Shown here: in pieces, positions 1 through 10,984 of the stretch
How the letters are laid out: every line of letters starts with the position of its first letter
Position numbering within the stretch: position 1 is the first letter of the stretch
Origin: Palaemon carinicauda
Taxonomy: Eukaryota > Arthropoda > Malacostraca > Decapoda > Palaemonidae
Length of the DNA: 64,000 bases
NCBI RefSeq assembly: GCF_036898095.1
Contig: NC_090751.1
Coordinates: 75,123,180-75,187,179 of the forward strand
Direction of reading: 5' to 3'
Position numbers and translations under genes: made by a program
Notes under the pieces: generated by a model
The model's input: the letters and a program-made list of their open reading frames with translations, nothing else
Told to the model about the DNA's origin: nothing
Database searches by the model: none

Positions 1-400
1 TTATTTTGATTACTAATCTTATGACGATTGGAAATTCCTAAACCTAAACTTGCAATAGACCCAAAGATGTTTAATGCAGCAAAAATAAACGGATTTCGTC
101 TTTCTTTATGTTCGTGTCCCACAGTCCACATCAAAAGGTCACGAGCCAAAGATTCTGTCTCGTAAGTCTTATTTTGCAAGTCATCAGATAGCATCTCTGC
201 AACTTTTAGTGTCGATCCAAGCGAACTCTCTGTAGTCAAATGAAAATGTCTTCTATGCAACTCATCTAATGAGACAGAAAACCTTGAAATGGCGCTTTTT
301 AAGCTAGTGACATCATTCTCTGGAAGAAAAATTGCTTGCATATGCACTTCGACAACTACGTTGCTTGATGTAATAAAAACGTCTTCTTGTCTTTCAACTA
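1..400 (-). CDS. Open minus-strand frame, unrecognised (possibly membrane-fusion-glycoprotein-like)
   Basis: Read on the minus strand from about 400 down to base 1, one frame has no stop for about 130 codons and runs off the window edge. No start codon is evident and the 5' side is cut by the transposon terminus at 401, so this is an internal fragment. It has a charged stretch (GHEHKERR) followed by a Gly/Ala/Ile/Leu-rich hydrophobic segment (near positions 40-90) and then NRHKISNQN. A basic doublet before a glycine-rich hydrophobic stretch recalls the fusion-peptide region of retroelement or viral envelope proteins, but I cannot name a family. A host exon or another repeat is equally possible. 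The open frame is seen; any function is inference. Confidence 0.3.
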
Positions 401-842
401 CAGTAGGGTCCCGAATTATACGTGTTCGAATTATACGATTCCCCTTTTATGCGATCGCTATTTTTCAAAAATAAATTTTCTGTATCTGCGAAGCTGTTCA
501 AAGTCTGCTAGTCAAAGACTACAAAACGTATCAAATATATTGTCTTTTTATGTCTATTGGTAGCCCTATATACGGTGATTTATAACAAATGTTACAAAAC
601 AATATTACCATTACATCTTATTAACATAATTTCATAATAAAAAGCCTTTTTAAGGATAAAATTCCACATCAACAATGAAATCAACTGTTAACTGTGCGAG
701 TCCAGCTGACAAAATGTAAACAGAATTATGGTTACGTTCTCAGCAATCTTTATCTTTCTCCAACCTTTCGATAATTTTAATGGTAGTGTTAATGATGGTA
801 TATTAAAGCATTATTTTTGTTTAGTACAGTATATATAAAGCG
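401..842 (+). mobile_element. pogo/Tigger-like DNA transposon, left end (truncated by assembly gap)
   Basis: The element begins CAGTAGGGTCCCGAATTATA directly after a TA dinucleotide (399-400). The same terminus starts the copy at 38605, and its inverted form ends that copy at 41342. After the terminus both copies share the sequence around tatctgcgag and cgagtcaa, with decay. No transposase is visible before the N gap at 843. TA target sites and CAG termini are characteristic of the Tc1/mariner-pogo superfamily. It interrupts the open minus frame at 1-400. Confidence 0.65.
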
Positions 843-1342
843 NNNNNNNNNNNNNNNNNNNNNNNNNNNNNNNNNNNNNNNNNNNNNNNNNNNNNNNNNN
901 NNNNNNNNNNNNNNNNNNNNNNNNNNNNNNNNNNNNNNNNNNNNNNNNNNNNNNNNNNNNNNNNNNNNNNNNNNNNNNNNNNNNNNNNNNNNNNNNNNNN
1001 NNNNNNNNNNNNNNNNNNNNNNNNNNNNNNNNNNNNNNNNNNNNNNNNNNNNNNNNNNNNNNNNNNNNNNNNNNNNNNNNNNNNNNNNNNNNNNNNNNNN
1101 NNNNNNNNNNNNNNNNNNNNNNNNNNNNNNNNNNNNNNNNNNNNNNNNNNNNNNNNNNNNNNNNNNNNNNNNNNNNNNNNNNNNNNNNNNNNNNNNNNNN
1201 NNNNNNNNNNNNNNNNNNNNNNNNNNNNNNNNNNNNNNNNNNNNNNNNNNNNNNNNNNNNNNNNNNNNNNNNNNNNNNNNNNNNNNNNNNNNNNNNNNNN
1301 NNNNNNNNNNNNNNNNNNNNNNNNNNNNNNNNNNNNNNNNNN
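843..1342. other. Assembly gap of exactly 500 N
   Basis: 500 consecutive N. The second gap at 31001-31500 is also exactly 500 N, so these are probably fixed-size scaffold joins and the true distance is unknown. Open frames passing through it are meaningless. Confidence 0.98.
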
Positions 1343-1368
1343 GCAGTTTCTAGAAAAAATGTCGATAT

Positions 1369-1695
1369 ATGCATCCTGCAACCATGAATGAAAGTAAGAA
1401 AACTCAGCAAACTGGAAAGGAAAATGAAAGCAAACATGAAACAAAAAAACAGGCCGCGTATATACCGCGCTATGCACCAAAGGCCACAAGATATGAGGCC
1501 TTTCATCCCAAATATGCACATTTAGAGCCCAACTACAAAGAATGCATCTATAATGCCAGGGGTTGGTGCAGATATGGGGATAATTGCAGGTATACACACA
1601 AAAATAAATATGAAGGTGAAAGAGCAAATATAATAGAAATGTTGGATTTTTTAATGGCAGAATTCCGGGAAATGAAGAAAAGAACATCATATTAG
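1369..1695 (+). CDS. LINE A ORF1: lysine-rich protein with one CCCH zinc finger
   Basis: An intact 108-codon frame ends at TAG 1693-1695. ATG codons lie at 1369 and 1384; because the frame starts close to the gap the true start may lie further upstream. The first half is Lys/Gln/Glu-rich (KKTQQTGKENE). Residues about 59-77 form a C-x7-C-x5-C-x3-H finger (CIYNARGWC then RYGDNC then RYTH), the spacing of RNA-binding CCCH fingers. The C-terminus is a short amphipathic segment (IIEMLDFLMAEFREMKK), plausibly a coiled coil. ORF1 proteins of LINEs bind the element RNA, usually through CCHC knuckles or an RRM; a CCCH finger is less usual. The link to the LINE rests on position just upstream of ORF2. 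Confidence 0.6.
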   Translation: MHPATMNESKKTQQTGKENESKHETKKQAAYIPRYAPKATRYEAFHPKYAHLEPNYKECIYNARGWCRYGDNCRYTHKNKYEGERANIIEMLDFLMAEFREMKKRTSY

Positions 1696-1709
1696 AACAG
1701 GAAGGAAGC

Positions 1710-4700
1710 ATGGGAGAATCCATATTATTACCAATATTAAATAATGGGGATGAAACACAAACCATAATAGTGATGAATGCACAGGGTTTAGTCACGAGTA
1801 ACTCTACAAGGAAAATAGAGTTCTTAGAAGAACTAACCCAAATTGAAAAAACAGATATATTAAATATAAGTGAAACATGGTATTCCCAAGAGACTGGCAG
1901 TGATGACCAGATAAAGGGTTTCCAAACTTATAGATCAGACAGAACAAATAGGATTCAAGGGGGAACCGCAATATATGGAAGAGACATGAATCAAGGAAAG
2001 TCTGTGAAAAATACAGCAACACAGAATGTGAATTGATTGCGGTAGAATTGGAATTTGAAAACTAGTGAATATTGTAGTTTACAGACCCCCAAATACTAAA
2101 GAGTTTGACATAATAATAGAAAAAATAGATGATATATGGAGAAACCATAAAGACTGGAATATACTCCTATCCGGAGATTTTAACTTTCCTTTCGTGGATT
2201 GGAAAGAACGGATAGAAGAAAGTGGTTTTATGTATACATATAAAAAAGAGAGTAATAGTAGCGCAGAAGATAAGAGGCAATTTGAAAAGCTTCAAGATAT
2301 GCTATTAGAACATAATATGCAAAAAATAAACCACTTTCCAACAAGAAAGGAAAATGTCCTAGATCTAGTATTTGTGAATGAGGTGAATTATGTTAAAGAA
2401 ATAATAGTGTATAACACGGGAATTTCAGTCCAAAATGTCATAGAATTAATAGTCCATTCCAAAGCAAGTGATCGCAGAATTAATCAAAGCACAAAACGTT
2501 GGGAAGGATATGGAAAATATAATTTTTATAGTAAGAATATAAAATGGTCAGAAATAAATGAAGAACTGAATAAAGAATGGAAAAATGTATTTGTAAGTGA
2601 TAATATACAGGTAAATATGGACATACTGTACAAAATACTGGAGAAAATTGTTGGAAAATATGTACCGAAAAAAAAAAAACAATAAACAAAAGACATGCAT
2701 ACCAAGAGACAGAAGGATCTTATTTCAGAAAATTAGAAAATGGAAGAAAAATCTTGCAAAAGAAAAAAATGTGTGGAAAATGATGGAAATAAAATGTAAG
2801 TTAGAAAATGCAGAACAAAAGATTATACAGTCAAAAGAAAGTGAAAAAAGGGACTTAGAAGAAAGGACACTTCAAAATATTAAAAAAAAACCCAAAGTAC
2901 TTTACTCCTATGCAAAAAAGATGAATAAAGGGAGATTAGAAATAGTCCCTCTAAGAATTGAAGGACGGCTAACGAAGGAAAAAAAGGAAATATGCAACAT
3001 ATTAGCAGAAAAATATGAGTAAGTTCACGCCAAGAATTGCGAATGAGAATAATGAAACAGAAATGAGAGAAGAAAATGTTGAATATCTAACAGATATAGA
3101 TATTAATGAAGCAGATATTGTCAAGGCTATAAACGAAATTAAAAATGGATCAGCAGCCGGACTAGATGGAGTTCCAGCGATTTTGTTAAAAAAAACTGCA
3201 AACACTATCGCGAAGCCGCTTGCAATACTGCTAAGACAAAGTGTAGATATGAGCGAGATATATGTTAAACATAAACTAGCTTATATAACCCCTATCTTCA
3301 AAAGTGGATCAAGACTAGAGGCAAGCAATTATAGACCTGTTAGTCTAACATCACATATTATGAAAGTGTATGAGAGGGTAATAAAAAAGAAAATAATGGA
3401 TCATTTGGTTAAAAATAATTTGTTTAATATATAGGTCAACACGGTTTTGTGCCTGGAAAAAGTACACAAACCCAACTGATAGCACACTATGAAAACATAT
3501 ACAAAAATATGATAAATGAAAAAGACACAGATGTGATCTATCTAGATTTTGCAAAAACCTTAGACAAGGTAGACCATAATATATTAGAGAAAAAAATGAG
3601 AAAGCAAAATATTGTGGGAAAGATAGGAAAAGGGGTAAAAGAATTCCTGCAAAACAGAAAAAAGATAGTGGTTGCAAATGACGAGAAATCGGATGAAGCT
3701 CGGGTAATATCTGGCGTGCCACAAGGTACGGTATTAGCTGCACTGCTGTTTGTTATTATGATATCAGACATAGACTGTGATGTTGAAAACTCTGTAGTGA
3801 GAAGTTTCGCCGATGACACAAGAATAAGTAGAGAAATTACTTGTGATGAAGATAGGAACTCACTACAAAGAGATCTAAACAAAATATATGAATGGGCAGA
3901 GATAAATAGGATGGTATTTAACTCCGATAAATTCGAATTAATGAATTATGGAAACAGATAAGGAATGGTATGTGCATACAAGGGACCTAATAATGAGACA
4001 ATCACAAACAAGGAAGCAATTAAAGACCTTGGTGTAATGTTAAATAGGAATATGTTATGCAACGACCAAATAGCAACACTGTTGGCTAAATGTAAAGCAA
4101 AAATGAGCATGTTATTCAGACACTTTAAAACAAGAAAAGCTGAACACATGATTATGCTTTACAAAACTTATGTACATAGTACACTCGAGTACTGCAATGT
4201 GATTTGGTACCCAAACTACCAAAAGGATATTGCACAAATAGAGAGTGTACAAAGGTCCTATACTGCTAGAATAGAAGAAGTTAAGGACCTTGACTACTGG
4301 GAAAGACTGCAATTTTTAAAACTATACAGTCTAGAAAGGAGAAGAGAACGCTACATGATAATACAAGCATGGAAGCAAATAGAAGGAATTACTGAAAACA
4401 TCATGGAGCTAAAAATATCAGAAAGAGCAAGCCGAGGTAGATTAATAGTGCCAAAAAATACTGTATACCAGGAAAACTAAGGAAGGCACACAGGACATTA
4501 ATCCACTACGCACCAGCATCGATAATGCAGCGACTATTTAATGTGCTGCCAGCTCATCTAAGAAACAAGGGATTTTGACGAAGGAAAAATCTATTTCTGG
4601 GAAGAGGCCTGTGACGTCCGGTGAAAAAGGTCCTTCCTTATACCTTTCCTAATATAAATCTTCCAAATATACTAGAGAAAGATAAAAGCATGGAATGCAG

Positions 4701-5151
4701 AGGTTACAACCCTCGCGCGAACACCTTGTAGGTGTCGTGTATTAAACAAAGGCGTGTGTAAACCACTATTCACAGGTTGTCTTCCATTCAAAGTCCATGT
4801 TCTGGAAGTAATTGATAGAGGTAGCTATTGACCGTATATCATGAGCATGGGGAAATGATTCCGGGTTAGCATGTTTAATGAAGTAGAGGATTTGTTGTCT
4901 GATACCTTGAATGGTCAAAGTACCACCTTGTTCCCTGATAAATAAGGGGCCAGACGAGCGGGTGGCAGATCTAGCTAAAAAGGTCCTGAGAGTAGTGACT
5001 GGACATATCAGTAGTGAGCGTAGATGTGTTTAAGAATAAGCTCGATAAATACCTAAGATGCATCCCAGACCATCCAAGACTGGAAGATGCAAAATACACC
5101 AGAAGATGCATCAGCAACTCTCTGGTGGATATACAAGGTGCCTCACACTGA
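1710..5151 (+). pseudogene. LINE A ORF2: endonuclease-reverse transcriptase, frameshifted and interrupted
   Basis: ORF2 proteins nick target DNA and prime reverse transcription there. In order: endonuclease N-part (1770-2030: ILNISETW, then YRSDRTN followed by GGTAIY), endonuclease middle (2065-2230: VVYRPPN, GDFNFPFVDW), a lysine-rich linker (2400-3000), then RT from about 3110 (AAGLDGVPA, NYRPVSLTS, HGFVPGKSTQTQL, VIYLDFAK, SGVPQGTVLAALLF and catalytic FADDT near 3808), thumb and C-terminal regions to 4480, and a last piece (5030-5151) ending at TGA 5149-5151. Frame changes occur near 2035, 2690, 3015, 3435, 3960 and 4480, and a foreign insertion lies near 4573-4990. The catalytic Asp pair is kept but the protein cannot be made whole. 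Confidence 0.8.
4573..4990. mobile_element. Non-coding insertion inside LINE A ORF2
   Basis: LINE coding sequence stops matching at about 4573 (after the codons for HLRNKG) and resumes near 5000 with VDVFKNKLDKYL. The roughly 420 bp between has no open frame and starts attttgacgaaggaaaaatc, which I recall only vaguely as a common decapod repeat start. No clear terminal repeats or target duplication were found, so class and exact ends are uncertain. Confidence 0.35.
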
Positions 5152-5400
5152 GGGACCTGGGGGAACCCAAACATAAAATAAGGCAATAAGGCTCTGCGTG
5201 TGTGTGTGTGTTACAATGTAATAAACTATTTTGATTGAATTGATAAAAATCCCTTCTGATGGAAAGACACGTGTTTGCTAACATTAATGCGCTCGCTTAC
5301 ATTTTGTTACTGTACACAATCTATCTTTTACTTCCCATTCCAGGGATTGATACAGTCATTTGAGAAACCAAATTACAACAGACTAACTTTTATACCTCAT

Positions 5401-6060
5401 TTCTTTTATCACATCTCCCACTTCAATGGGTTAGAAAATTAAGAGATAAGGATAAAAGTATTGGAAGTAACGCTATAATCCTTGCGTAAACTCATACAGC
5501 CACAATAAACTCGCCAAAAAGAAAAAAAACTTGTTTTGTTATGACTAATTGAATCAAATAGCAGTTGTTTTGCTTGCATATCAATCACCGTATGACAGTA
5601 AACAAATTAGCATGAGATGGACATTTTGACATTATACTCTTGTTCACTATGGAGAAAAGATCAAGAAAATATTCTGCCAAATATAAACTAACAACTGTAA
5701 ATGAAGGCGAGAAAACAAAATATTCATAGCCACTATTCTGTTTGGAATCTGGTAAAGCTCTGTAGGAAACGGGAGGAAACAAAGGTAAATTTAATGGGAA
5801 CCTATGAATTTGCAAATCGTATAAATGTAAAAGCCAGATTTTAAAGATATTGCTACAGTGTCTAAAAAGAGAGAATATGATTTTGGTATAACCCGATATA
5901 GTTAATAATTTCATAAGCTTTATAATCAAGCACCACAGAGCTAGAAAAACATATATTTGTATAAATCATTGTGCATTGGCAACTTGAATGAAACTCTGGT
6001 TAACTTCTATATGCGATTCAATTCAAAAGTAAACAAAATATGAGAGAAGTATTTCAAATG
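5401..6060 (-). repeat. Unclassified dispersed repeat, inverted partner of 57955-58603
   Basis: Reverse-complementing this stretch gives a diverged match to 57955-58603 along its whole length. Anchors include the complement of cacttcaatgggttagaaaa (5418-5437) against ttttctaacccattgaag near 58570-58587, the tcactatggagaaa block (5643-5656), gcaccacagagcta (near 5930), and agttaacc near 6000 against aagttaacc near 58012. It has no terminal repeats I could see. A 114-codon minus frame at 5585-5929 is interrupted in the other copy, so it is probably non-coding. The preceding 5261-5400 is AT-rich with nothing recognised. Confidence 0.7.
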
Positions 6061-6540
6061 AAACTATTGATATTAGTTTGGTAATGGAAGATGATAGATC
6101 AAGTAATAATTGTTACTTTTAAGAAATATGAAATATCCTTCAGTAGATTACCTTAATCAGCGGATTTGAAAACACAAACAGTGGAAAAGATTTTATAACC
6201 GTAAACAATGGGGAAGATTATAATTTGCTGATTTTATTTGAAAATACGATACTAAAATTTGGATATTACATGCATTATTATTGAGTACAGTTAAGTATAA
6301 CATCAGTTTGATCACAATCTGGTTTATTTCAAATATAGGTGTATGTTTTTACCAGAGCAAATGGATATACAGTTTGAACAACGATGTAGCGTAGTCAAAG
6401 AGTGCATATGCTAATATTTTATGTCGTGTATGATGCGACCCTATTGAATTTAGCTTCAAAATTAGTCTTTAAAACGTGTATGTTACACGAGTATACAGTA
6501 TACGGTATTTGTGTTTTAAAGTAATTCAGATCCAGTCAGA
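6061..6540. other. Unannotated AT-rich stretch
   Basis: No open frame longer than about 60 codons, no tandem repeats, and no match noticed to other parts of the window. Nothing further can be supported here. Confidence 0.5.
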
Positions 6541-6790
6541 GTCGGAGTCAGGACAATTTTAACAACACTGACTCCACAGCCCTGCCAGTGAGGAAAGGAA
6601 ATAAGGAAATACCCTAAATAAACTATATGAGGAGTAATGAACAATTAACATGGGATATTTTAAGAACAGTAACAATATTAAAACATCTATCATAAACAAA
6701 CTATAAAAAGAGTTATGTCAGCCTGTTCAACATAAAAACATTTGCTGCAAGCTTGAACTTTTCAAGTTCTACTGATTCAACACCCAAATA
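6541..6790 (-). repeat. Minus-strand LINE 3'-end fragment
   Basis: Read on the minus strand, the stretch from about 6770 to 6590 (actataaaaagagttatgtc, tgttcaacataaaaacattt) resembles the 3' UTR of LINE D at 18720-18800, where the order on the plus strand is caaatgtt, tgttgacc, ctgacat, tttttatagtt. The left part, near 6540-6590 (gtcggagtcagg, ctccacagccctg), looks like a separate short repeat. Only 3' ends are present, as expected for 5'-truncated LINE copies. Confidence 0.5.
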
Positions 6791-7740
6791 TTATTATTAT
6801 TACTTGCTAAGCTACAACCCCAGTTGGAGGAAAGGAAATAAAGAAAAACTACAAGAAGTTTAAGAAAAATAATATTAAAACAAATCTTTCATATATAAAC
6901 TATAAAAACTTGATAATAAGAAGAGGATCAAATCTTCTAAATAACAAGAGGAAGCAAGATAGAATGGTGTGCCCGAGTGTAGCCTCAAGCAAGAGGTCTC
7001 TAACCCAAGACAGTGGATGACCATGGTACAGAGGCTATGACACCACCCAAGACTAGAGAACAATGATTAGATTTTGGAGTGTCCTCCTAGAAGAGCTGCT
7101 GGCCATAGCTAAAGAGTCTCTACCCTTATCAAGAGGAAAGTTGTCACTGAACAATTACATAGCACTGAGAACAGTAGTTAACCTCTTGAGAGAAGAAGAA
7201 TTGTATGGTAAATTCAGTGTTGGCAAGTGTATGAGGAATGAGGAGCATGTGTAAAGAATAGGCCAGACTATTCTGTGTATGTGACGGCAAAGATGAAATG
7301 AGCCGTAACCAGAGAGAGGGATCCAATGTATTACTGACTGTCCAGTCAAAGGACCCAATATCTCTCTAGCAGTAGTATCTCAATGGGTGGCTGGTGCCTT
7401 GACCAACTTACCACTATAAAGGAAGATCATTCCACAACTTGAGCATAGGTGGAATAAAACTTGTAGAATACTGTGTATTATTGAGCCTCATGATGGAGAA
7501 GGCATGACTATTAGAATTAACGGCATACCTAGTTTCATGAACAGGATAGTACTGTCCGGGAAGGTATGAATGTAAAGGGTTATCAAAAATATGAAAACCC
7601 CCAGATGCTGAAGCCTTGACGAGGATGGGGGCTTTAGGGATTAGCAGCTGGGCTCTGGTGAATGGTGGGAACTGCTTTCCCATTGGACCTTGGTACCCAA
7701 TTGCTGATCCAACTACATTAGTCAGCACATTCTCTATTTC
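6791..7740 (-). mobile_element. LINE B: 5'-truncated non-LTR retrotransposon fragment
   Basis: On the minus strand the fragment ends with the sequence complementary to ttattattattacttgctaa (about 6792-6811), the same 3' signature of 'ccaact-gggttgtagctt' plus an AAT-type tail seen in LINE D (18965-19043) and at 41770-41820. Upstream on the minus strand (7728 to 7414) lies the ORF2 C-terminus. The segment between is 3' UTR or decayed coding sequence. Confidence 0.65.
7414..7728 (-). pseudogene. LINE B ORF2 C-terminal fragment
   Basis: A 104-codon minus frame ending ...FIPPMLKLWNDLPL. It matches the C-terminal end of LINE D ORF2 (about 18580-18770), which has the shared motifs NSNS, SIMR, NTTQYS, SFIPAVTKLWNDLP. 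This region follows the RT domain in CR1/Jockey-type ORF2 proteins and has no known catalytic role. The RT domain itself is absent, so this is a relic. Confidence 0.7.
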
Positions 7741-8790
7741 TTTTGATTATTTTTTTTATTCTCCCATCTCTTCCTCTTGTGCATGAACTTGTTTACAACT
7801 TTGGCTCGTTTGATTATAGTTTGACTGCTTCTTTGGATTTGGTGCAATTTGAAATGGATGGCATGCCATCTCAACCTGTACAAATTTGGACACTCCATCA
7901 CCTTCTGGCAGATGCCATTGGGTGCAGACCATGTCTATTAATAGTTGGGCTCCAGTGATCCAGTTTTAAGTCCCCCATATTTGCGGGTAAAGGGTGACGC
8001 CAGGCATTGTAGTCGTTGGTGGTAAGGGCTAACTACTCCCTCTGACCAGTATACGCCCACCTAAAGAGAGACAGTCCCTCTCCAATAGAGGACTGGTCGC
8101 CGCTAAAGCCTCTTCTCGTGTTGGGCCACATGTGGTAGGAGGACTAACATCCTCCAATAAGAGGTGGATAACCCTGCTTGTTTCTTCACTACAATCCAAT
8201 CCCTCTGTTGACGACCTGGAAACTTAAAAGGACCATTCTATGGATGCTCAGAAAACGGGTAATTCGGGTAACATAAGGAAACTGCAAATCCTTCATGTTA
8301 CCCAAATCTCAATAGATACTGATTATGATGAGCTATATAAAGCATTTAAGAGTTAATGAATGATATTGGAGATGAGAGTGACACTTCAAGGTGATAAATG
8401 GAAATCATGGGTATCTTATAATAGTCACGACAAAGCATTTAAGGCCTTAAATGATATTATGCATGTTAAGATTAATAATTTGAATATTAAAGGAGCTTTA
8501 TGTGATAGGGTACCAACAGACTTGGACGTACATAGGCCTGCTGACTGGTGTGAAAAAGATGTTGATGTAGGTAAACCCTCCCAAAGAAAGCCAAGACCAC
8601 CAATGAAGTTTGTTGTGGAGCCTAAGGAGAGTACAAGGAATTATTTTAAAATTTACAAATTTATACAGAAAAAAAAAGTAGGAACTATTGCTCCAGGTGA
8701 TATAACCAGCTTTGAAAAAGTAATTTCCTCATTCATGCCAAATCATCCACACAGTCTGTCATATTATCTAACCTGAAAACTACTTGCGGG
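7741..8790 (+). mobile_element. LINE C: 5' half of a non-LTR retrotransposon
   Basis: Plus-strand segment made of a presumed 5' UTR (about 7960-8240, GC-richer, no open frame) followed by an RRM-type ORF1 relic (8241-8776). It ends abruptly near 8790 where DIRS sequence begins, so ORF2 and the 3' end are missing. The boundary with LINE B near 7740 is approximate. A T-rich stretch at 7747-7760 may belong to either. Confidence 0.5.
8241..8776 (+). pseudogene. LINE C ORF1: RRM-like RNA-binding protein, frameshifted
   Basis: The frame from ATG 8241 gives about 38 residues with a beta-strand motif (LQILHVTQIS, an RNP2-like position) and YDELYKAFKS, then a stop. In another frame from 8360 the domain continues with MRVTLQGDKWKSWVSY (RNP1-like), HDKAFKALNDI, and a C-terminal DRVPTDLDVHRPADW segment. 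Together they make one RRM fold split by a single frameshift near 8350. RRM domains occur in ORF1 proteins of several LINE groups, where they bind the element RNA. The tail after the RRM (8560-8776) is basic. The assignment to a LINE is family knowledge plus the 5'-UTR-like context. Confidence 0.6.
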
Positions 8791-10228
8791 CACTCTCCAA
8801 CTGCACAGTAATCACGATACCCAGCCGTTAACCATTGATTAACATTCGCCAGACTGATGCTCTTCTGCGGAATAGCATCAATCCCATGGTTGGGTCAAGC
8901 GTTGCCTTACCCCAGTTAAAGGAGTTCTATCCCAGGGAAGAATCCTTATATAGGGTATCGCGTCCCATCCTTTCCGCCACGAGTCAAGACCCCAGTGTTA
9001 ACAATCTCCCATGCAAAAGGATCTGCAGGGAGCTGTCCATTTGGTTCGATGTCCACACCATGTTGGAGGAGTTTGGACAAGGGCTAAGACCACAGGTCTT
9101 CATTTGCATGCAGGACCTAAAGGACTCATACTTCCAAGCCCAAACCATCCATCTTCTAGGAAGGATTGAAGATTCAGTCTAGACAAACAAGAAACACCAG
9201 TTCAGGGCACTGTGCTTTGGTCTTTGGTCTTTCCACAGCACCCATCCTGGACTCACAGGATCGGCTTCTGACTCCTCCGTTTTTGGATGACTGACTGACC
9301 TTAGCAGACTCGGTGGCAACTTTGCGTTAGCACCGGAACTTCTGAAGTCTTTTTACCAAGATTGGGTGATCATGATAAACCTTTGAAAATCTTCCCTACT
9401 TCCCTATCAGAAGACTGGTATATTTGGGAATGATTCTAGATACCAATCTCCACAAAACCTTCTCACTAAGACAGGCGTAGAAAAGTCACAAGACCCTTTT
9501 TCAAAACAAGAACTCCCGTCCCAGAGTGAATATTTTTTCCTTGGACACCTATCATCTTTGGCCTGTCTAGCCTCCTACGGCCGCCTCAGGATTTTTTCTC
9601 CAGTGGCGGCTTGAGTCTGTTTGGAATCAGGCCTTCGATTCCCCGGACATTCTGATCCCCATGGGACCAGAATCTACAAAGTGGTGTAACCTTCTCATCC
9701 TTCTTCACCCCTCAGACTTGATGCTGTGGTTAGACACATCAAAAGGAGGAGGAGGGATCTTAGTTCTGCACCACATGACCTCAGGCCTTTGGACAGAGTC
9801 CGAAAGTACCTTCACTTAAATCTCTTAAGAGATGAGGGAAAACTTTCCGGTCCTTCTACTGCCTTATCAGTTCCTAACAGGCCACTCAGTGGTGTGAAGA
9901 GCGACAACACCACATAGGGTCTCACATCAACAAGCAAGAAGGAACTTGCTTGCAGCCTCCTCCCATCTAACAGTATAAATACTAAGATGGTGTAGTGGTT
10001 TGTGGACTGTGGCCAGACATGGCATGCAGAATGCCTATTGTCCGAATGCCGACCACACTTAAACGGTTCACTACACAAAAAGGAACAGTAGAATACCCAG
10101 AAATCTGGGTAGAAGGAAAACAATCTAGGATGCACTGGGCACCACACCTTGATTTTATACTGGGCAAGAGGAACCATCTAGAGCCTTACTTCCCTCTTAG
10201 CTTCTCTTGCTTTGAACTTGCTGAATAA
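8791..10228 (+). mobile_element. DIRS-like retrotransposon fragment 'a'
   Basis: Plus-strand piece covering RT and RNase H only. Its first 150 bp (aatcacgatacccagc, ttaacattcgccagac) match the reverse complement of 62930-63010, so 'a' and 'e' are members of one subfamily in opposite orientation. Gag and the tyrosine recombinase are missing. Left junction with LINE C and right junction near 10228 are not marked by repeats, so this is a deletion fragment and not a clean insertion. Confidence 0.75.
8835..10228 (+). pseudogene. DIRS 'a' reverse transcriptase / RNase H relic
   Basis: Frame 8835-9182 carries the RT start: LPQLKEFYPREESLY, then FDVHTMLEEFGQG and VFICMQDLKDSYFQ, equivalent to the intact-looking FMCTLDLKDAYFQIP in DIRS 'b' at 23250. 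The frame then breaks at 9182 and the catalytic YLDD block is not readable (9280-9300 is damaged). RNase H remains are seen at 9990-10228, ending DFILGKRNHLEPY, equivalent to FIPGKRNVLADNLS in 'b'. Multiple stops separate the parts. The reading is by comparison with copies 'b' and 'e' in this window. Confidence 0.7.
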
Positions 10229-10960
10229 ACATGTAGTATGACTGCTGATTTAATTCTGAAAAAAAATCAGCATAGGTTACAAATAGCATGAATCAATCTA
10301 AGGTTAGATTTTTAAAAAAAATTTCAGACAAATATAATTGTTGGCTGAGAAGGGGACACTATGATGTAGTGAATAAAACAGTTAACAAAAATATAAAAAA
10401 AAAAAATATTTATTCTGAGAAAAAGAATATAGTAAGGAGAAAGTACAAGTCTAAAAAAAACCAGTATATCCAGGCAAAGCTTCAAAGGAATCAATCCTCT
10501 AAATGTTTATTTACATATGCAAATTTAAAGAAAGGCCCACCTAACCGTGTATCTATTTGAGGCTAAATTCAAATGTGATATGAATAAGCTTGTGTAAGGA
10601 TCAAAGGGATTATAAAACAAAGTTGCATATTGGACCTGACTACGTTCTCACTCTAAATTGGAAAGACATAAAAATTTTTATAGTATATAAAAAAAACATG
10701 CAATCCTCAGTGATATACAGTATGTCATGGTTATTCTACACCCATGAAAATGGATAAGAGGCAAGACTAATTATAATCCTTTTCTAAGGCCCCTCTTGAT
10801 TGCAAAGTCGCACACAAAAATAAGGTATAACATATAAAAGTGCTTTTTCATGATAAAGCACTATCTGGTTTGTGATGCAAGTTTTCTAGTTTTATTTGCT
10901 CTTACTCTTACTCATATTGTATATTCATTAATGGAAGCTAACAATGAAGATTACATTGTT
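10229..10960. other. AT-rich stretch with one small lysine-rich open frame
   Basis: A 90-codon plus frame (10288-10560) is very lysine-rich with A-runs and resembles nothing I recognise; it could be a LINE linker fragment or chance in AT-rich DNA. The rest (10561-10960) has no open frame or repeat noticed. Confidence 0.3.
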
Positions 10961-10984
10961 AAATTAGCATTATACACGTAGTTA

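Larger units (their letters stand above)
1343..5260 (+). mobile_element. LINE A: non-LTR retrotransposon with CCCH ORF1 and broken ORF2
   Basis: A plus-strand LINE with two reading frames, ORF1 (1369-1695) and ORF2 (from 1710), 14 bp apart. ORF2 carries apurinic-type endonuclease and reverse transcriptase motifs in order. The 3' end is a GT-rich stretch (about 5200-5216) followed by aataaactattttgattga. The 5' end lies in or beyond the N gap. The coding part is interrupted near 4573-4990 by another repeat, after which the ORF2 C-terminus resumes (FKNKLDKYL). Endonuclease and RT motif style place it in the Jockey/CR1 group, but the clade is not resolved by eye. Many frameshifts show it is inactive. 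Confidence 0.8.

Noticed and set aside
811..1795. Long open frames of 178-324 codons across 843-1342
   Set aside because: They consist largely of N; no evidence for coding.
10288..10560. 90-codon lysine-rich frame as a gene
   Set aside because: A-rich composition, no motif, no context; left as unassigned.
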